Below, one piece after another: positions 8,997-11,469 of a stretch of DNA of 11,469 nucleotides (the first letter of the stretch is position 1; each line of letters opens with the position of its first letter). The notes under the pieces were generated by a model, which had not been told where the DNA came from, searched no databases, and saw only the letters and a list, made by a program, of their open reading frames with translations. The position numbers were made by a program, and so were the translations under genes. This DNA comes from Sinorhizobium sp. (lineage in GTDB: Bacteria > Pseudomonadota > Alphaproteobacteria > Rhizobiales > Rhizobiaceae): assembly GCA_031178305.1 (NCBI GenBank), contig JAPSJG010000075.1:1-11469 (forward strand), written 5' to 3'.

Positions 8997-9032
8997 ATGC
9001 AAAAGGCCGCCCCCTGGGGCGGCCTTTTGCAT
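8997..9032. terminator. Bidirectional intrinsic terminator between clpB and the M23 gene
   Basis: ATGCAAAAGGCCGCCCC (8997-9013) and GGGGCGGCCTTTTGCAT (9016-9032) are perfect reverse complements of 17 bases around a minimal loop. Read either way, a GC-rich stem is followed by TTTT. It lies 16 bases after the clpB stop and about 70 bases beyond the stop of the convergent M23 gene, so it can serve both transcripts. Confidence 0.88.
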
Positions 9033-9103
9033 GCGCTCATCACGAAACCTGAAGTCTGGCGCGTGACAGCCAAAACCCGCTGCACACGTTCCAGCGATAT
9101 GCC

Positions 9104-11044
9104 TTATTTGCTCGCCACTTCGCTGACGTCGTCCTTGCCGAGGAGTTCGTCGATCCGCTGCCGCTCCTTCTCGAACTTTGCGAGCGCTTCGCCTGAAAGC
9201 GATTTTCCTCCCGGCAGGCGGATGCGTAGCGGATCCACCTTGCTGCCGTTGACGATCAATTCGTAATGGAGGTGCGGGCCCGTCGAAAGCCCGGTCGTGC
9301 CGACCCAGCCGATCACCTGGCCCTGTACGACCTTTGCGCCCGGCTTGATACTCTTGGCGATGACGCTCTGGTGATTATAGGACGATACGTAGCCATTGGC
9401 GTGGCGGATCAGTGTCTGGTTGCCGTAGCCGCCCGAATCCCAGCCCGCTTTCTCGACGACCCCATTGCCCGCTGCGATGATCGGCGTTCCGCGCGGGGCC
9501 GCCCAGTCGACGCCCGTGTGCATGCGAGAGAAGCCGAGGATCGGATGGCGACGCATACCGAAACCGGAACGGAAGCGGCCATTCGGGACCGGATTGCGCA
9601 ACAGGAACTGGCGGATGCTCTTGCCGTCCTTGTCGAAAAAGTCGATCGACTGGTCATCCGGGTCCTGGAAGCGATAGAACCGGGTTTCCGCGTCCCCGAA
9701 CTTCGCGTTCACATAGAGAAGTTCGGAATCCTCCGTCGCCCGGCCGCTTTCGTCGGCGACGGAGAAGAAGGCTTCGAGCGAATCCGTCGCCTTTAGCTGT
9801 GCCTGAAAATCGACATTGCTGGCGAGCAGCTTGATGATCAAAGCAACCATTTCGCTGTTCATGCCGTAGGAGAGGGCGGCGCGATAGATTCCATCGTAGA
9901 TGCGCGGCAGGTCGTGCCCGCTCGTGACGGTCGGCGCTCCGGTGTCATCGAAGGCGGTTGCAACCGCATCGAGCCTCGGTGGTTCCGCGCCGGGGACGAA
10001 GCGCCCACGGTCGTCGAGCGCCATCGTCAGCACGTGCCGGTTACCGGTGTAGACCGTCGCGCGGACGATCTGCGCCTCCTCGCCCTTCTGGATGATGCCG
10101 ATTCGCAGCACGTCTCCGGCGGCAAGCTCCTTGGCGCCGAGCGCCTCTTGGATGTAGGCGGCAGCATCCTCGGCCTGGGCCTTGGCGTAGCCGGCACTCT
10201 GCATCACCGCCGCGATCGCAGTGTCGCGGCGCACCGGGATGACGTCGTCGGCATACTCGGTGCTCTCCTTGGTGATGTTCTCGTAGGTCGAGACGCTCAT
10301 GTTCTCCTCGACGATGCGGGCCGTCAGGCCCTGCAGCAGGTCGAGGTTGCCGTCGTCGGAGGCGAAACGCTGCGGATCGACATAGAAGAGAGAAGCGACC
10401 TGGGTGCTGCCTTCGGTGAGCACGGAACCGTTTGTGCGGACATTCTCCTCCACTTCGTCGAGCGACATCGACGAACCGAAAGTAAAGCCGGACCCGTTGA
10501 GCGGAAAATTGACGGTCTTCAGCGCCACCTCGGATTCGACGTCCGAACCATAAATGGTGCCGGTTCTGACCGCAGGCGGTTCGGTCCGTCCTTCGTCGGT
10601 GGAAAAAATCGCCAGCGGATCGAAGCTGGGATAGTTTTCCGAGGTCTGGTGGTTGGCGGCGAGCGCCATCTTCACATGCACGAAGGGCTGACGGCGGACG
10701 ACCTCTCTTTCACCGTCGTGGATCATGGTCGAGACTTCCATGACCGTCTTGTCCGCCGGTTTGGCGACGACGTTGGGTGAGAGAATGCGGTTTCCTCTCT
10801 TGGCCGCGCTGATCCCTGACGGGTCGAGCGCGGCGAAGGCCTCCGCCGGAATTGCCAGTTGCTGGCGGCCGTCGAGGGCTGCAAACAGCGCGACACCCAT
10901 TAGGAGGCTGGAAGTGATGCCGGTGAGGAACGTACCCGAAAGCCAGCGCATGGAAATCTCGCGCCGATCCGGCGCGCGGCGTCCATCCGCAAGGATCGGC
11001 GGTTGATCGCCGAGCGACCGCAGCATGTTCCTGTCATTGATCAT
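9104..11044 (-). CDS. rgsM: Membrane-anchored M23 (LytM) metallo-endopeptidase, RgsM-like
   Basis: Predicted zinc peptidase that cuts peptide cross-links of peptidoglycan in the periplasm. The 646 residues start with a 33-residue basic cytoplasmic tail (RR at 22-23 and 27-28), then one membrane helix at about 34-57, then a long periplasmic region. An OapA/LysM-like stretch lies around GDVLRIGIIQKGEEAQIV, and the C-terminal M23 domain runs from about 490 to 605. The zinc and catalytic residues all seem present: His509 and Asp513 (HTGVD), His558 (SYNHQ), and His591 and His593 (HLH). It should therefore be active rather than a degenerate activator. From memory, the Sinorhizobium meliloti protein next to clpB is RgsM, needed for polar growth; the symbol rests on that and on the domain layout. 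The ATG at 11044 has only a weak ribosome site; Met7 (11026), preceded by AGGAAC, is an alternative. It is convergent with clpB and divergent from the putative rRNA operon. Confidence 0.88.
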   Translation of the reverse strand: MINDRNMLRSLGDQPPILADGRRAPDRREISMRWLSGTFLTGITSSLLMGVALFAALDGRQQLAIPAEAFAALDPSGISAAKRGNRILSPNVVAKPADKTVMEVSTMIHDGEREVVRRQPFVHVKMALAANHQTSENYPSFDPLAIFSTDEGRTEPPAVRTGTIYGSDVESEVALKTVNFPLNGSGFTFGSSMSLDEVEENVRTNGSVLTEGSTQVASLFYVDPQRFASDDGNLDLLQGLTARIVEENMSVSTYENITKESTEYADDVIPVRRDTAIAAVMQSAGYAKAQAEDAAAYIQEALGAKELAAGDVLRIGIIQKGEEAQIVRATVYTGNRHVLTMALDDRGRFVPGAEPPRLDAVATAFDDTGAPTVTSGHDLPRIYDGIYRAALSYGMNSEMVALIIKLLASNVDFQAQLKATDSLEAFFSVADESGRATEDSELLYVNAKFGDAETRFYRFQDPDDQSIDFFDKDGKSIRQFLLRNPVPNGRFRSGFGMRRHPILGFSRMHTGVDWAAPRGTPIIAAGNGVVEKAGWDSGGYGNQTLIRHANGYVSSYNHQSVIAKSIKPGAKVVQGQVIGWVGTTGLSTGPHLHYELIVNGSKVDPLRIRLPGGKSLSGEALAKFEKERQRIDELLGKDDVSEVASK

Positions 11045-11100
11045 GCCAGACTGGATGTCCCCGATTGCATTTGCCGTATTCTTCCATCGATACGTTGCGC

Positions 11101-11132
11101 GAAGATGTGCATCTTCCGCGCGTCTAAGTCAA
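11101..11132 (-). promoter_or_regulatory. Candidate promoter and operator-like palindrome of the M23 gene
   Basis: GAAGATG (11101-11107) and CATCTTC (11110-11116) form a perfect 7-bp inverted repeat around TG, flanked on both sides by GCGC. On the minus strand a TTGACT (plus-strand 11127-11132) lies 17 bases before a weak CACATC (11104-11109), which falls inside the palindrome. If this is the promoter, the leader is about 50 bases and a factor bound at the palindrome would cover the -10. The -10 match is poor, so the promoter is tentative; the palindrome itself is plain. Confidence 0.4.
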
Positions 11133-11241
11133 ATCGCCGCAAAGGGGTGCGGCAGTTCGCGCGTCGAGTGCGAAGCATTCCCAAACGACGCGTTGATATC
11201 GCTTAGATCGGCCGATTGTGAAGAACTGAGGGCGAAATCGG

Positions 11242-11250
11242 TTATCCACA
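11242..11250 (+). promoter_or_regulatory. Perfect DnaA-box sequence
   Basis: TTATCCACA matches the classical DnaA-box consensus exactly. It is the only such match I noticed in the window, about 95 bases upstream of the rRNA-type -35 and about 200 bases upstream of the M23 gene start. A single box does not make an origin; it may be a DnaA-responsive regulatory site or chance. Confidence 0.45.
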
Positions 11251-11345
11251 GGGGTCGAAATCGTCGCAAAAATGTATTCTCTGCCCGCGAAGCCTTGTGT
11301 TTCAGGGCTTTGTCAGAAAACTGTCATTTTTTTCGCCGACCCCTG

Positions 11346-11375
11346 TTGACGTGTTCGGTGTGGTGGGTCTATAAG
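11346..11375 (+). promoter_or_regulatory. Strong vegetative promoter, probably of an rRNA operon
   Basis: TTGACG (11346-11351) and TATAAG (11370-11375) are separated by 18 bases, near the sigma-70 consensus and with the CTATAA extension typical of rhizobia. An A/T-rich stretch with seven Ts (11327-11333) upstream could act as an UP element. Two TGTCA copies (11311-11315, 11322-11326) lie 11 bases apart, one helical turn. The GC-rich, gene-free sequence after it resembles rhizobial rRNA operon leaders. The 16S gene is not in the window, so the target is inferred. Confidence 0.65.
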
Positions 11376-11381
11376 CCCGAT

Positions 11382-11469
11382 CACTGACGAGGGCGGCGGC
11401 GCTGCTGGCGACGATGTCTCTCGCTCTTGAGTTTCCTTGATTGGCGGATGCTGATTTTCGGGGCTGGGA
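11382..11469 (+). other. Probable 5' leader of an rRNA operon (cut by window end)
   Basis: After the promoter at 11346, transcription would start near 11382 and run out of the window. The sequence (GGGCGGCGGCGCTGCTGGCG onward) holds no supported coding frame and no ribosome binding site, and it resembles from memory the leader ahead of 16S rRNA in Sinorhizobium. No part of mature 16S is visible. This is an inference from promoter strength, missing coding capacity and recalled gene order. Confidence 0.5.

Noticed and set aside
9914..10780. Plus-strand open frame (288 codons) opposite the M23 gene
   Set aside because: It lies wholly inside the M23 gene, whose domain layout and active-site residues are convincing; no ribosome site or family likeness.
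11003..11387. Two plus-strand open frames over the M23 upstream region and the rRNA-type promoter
   Set aside because: They cross a promoter and a DnaA box, have no ribosome site, and their translations are basic and featureless.

Overview
The window reads as chromosomal core DNA of a Rhizobiales alphaproteobacterium, most likely Sinorhizobium (Ensifer). This rests on protein-level similarity that I recognise (lysC, ptsP, prfA, prmC, a DUF4167 protein, an 868-residue ClpB, an RgsM-like M23 protein), on high G+C codon use, and on intergenic palindromes of a type typical of rhizobia. No database search was possible. I see no mobile element, CRISPR array, tRNA, or unfamiliar defence or biosynthetic system, so the window is mostly ordinary housekeeping sequence.

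Layout. (1) 1-4941, plus strand: the 3' end of lysC (aspartokinase, two ACT domains), ptsP (the EI enzyme of the nitrogen-type PTS, with a GAF sensor), prfA (release factor 1) and prmC (the methyltransferase that modifies the GGQ glutamine of release factors). prfA and prmC are tightly coupled. (2) 4942-5890: a 334-base intergenic stretch with one strong hairpin, then a 204-residue DUF4167 protein. (3) 5891-6374: a dense non-coding block. It holds a 20-bp tandem duplication, a degenerate rhizobial palindromic repeat, a RIME-like two-palindrome element with its own 10-bp internal duplication, a 14-bp-arm hairpin, a strong intrinsic terminator, a candidate heat-shock promoter, and a leader that could mask the clpB ribosome binding site. 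(4) 6375-8981: clpB, the heat-shock disaggregase. (5) 8997-9032: a nearly perfect palindrome acting as a shared terminator for the convergent genes clpB and the M23 gene. (6) 9104-11044, minus strand: a membrane-anchored M23 endopeptidase resembling RgsM, a factor in polar cell-wall growth. (7) 11045-11469: a divergent control region with a 7-bp-arm inverted repeat near the M23 gene start, a perfect DnaA-box sequence, and a strong promoter with GC-rich downstream sequence that looks like the start of an rRNA operon; 16S itself lies beyond the window.

Functional links. prfA and prmC form a substrate/modifier pair in translation termination. ptsP next to lysC is an arrangement I associate with rhizobia. 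clpB shows signs of heat control at both promoter and leader level, though both are inferred. The points most worth checking are the candidate SD-masking hairpin of clpB, the internal GTG start in lysC, the operator-like palindrome at the M23 gene, the DnaA box beside the rRNA-type promoter, and the repeat cluster at 5891-6178.
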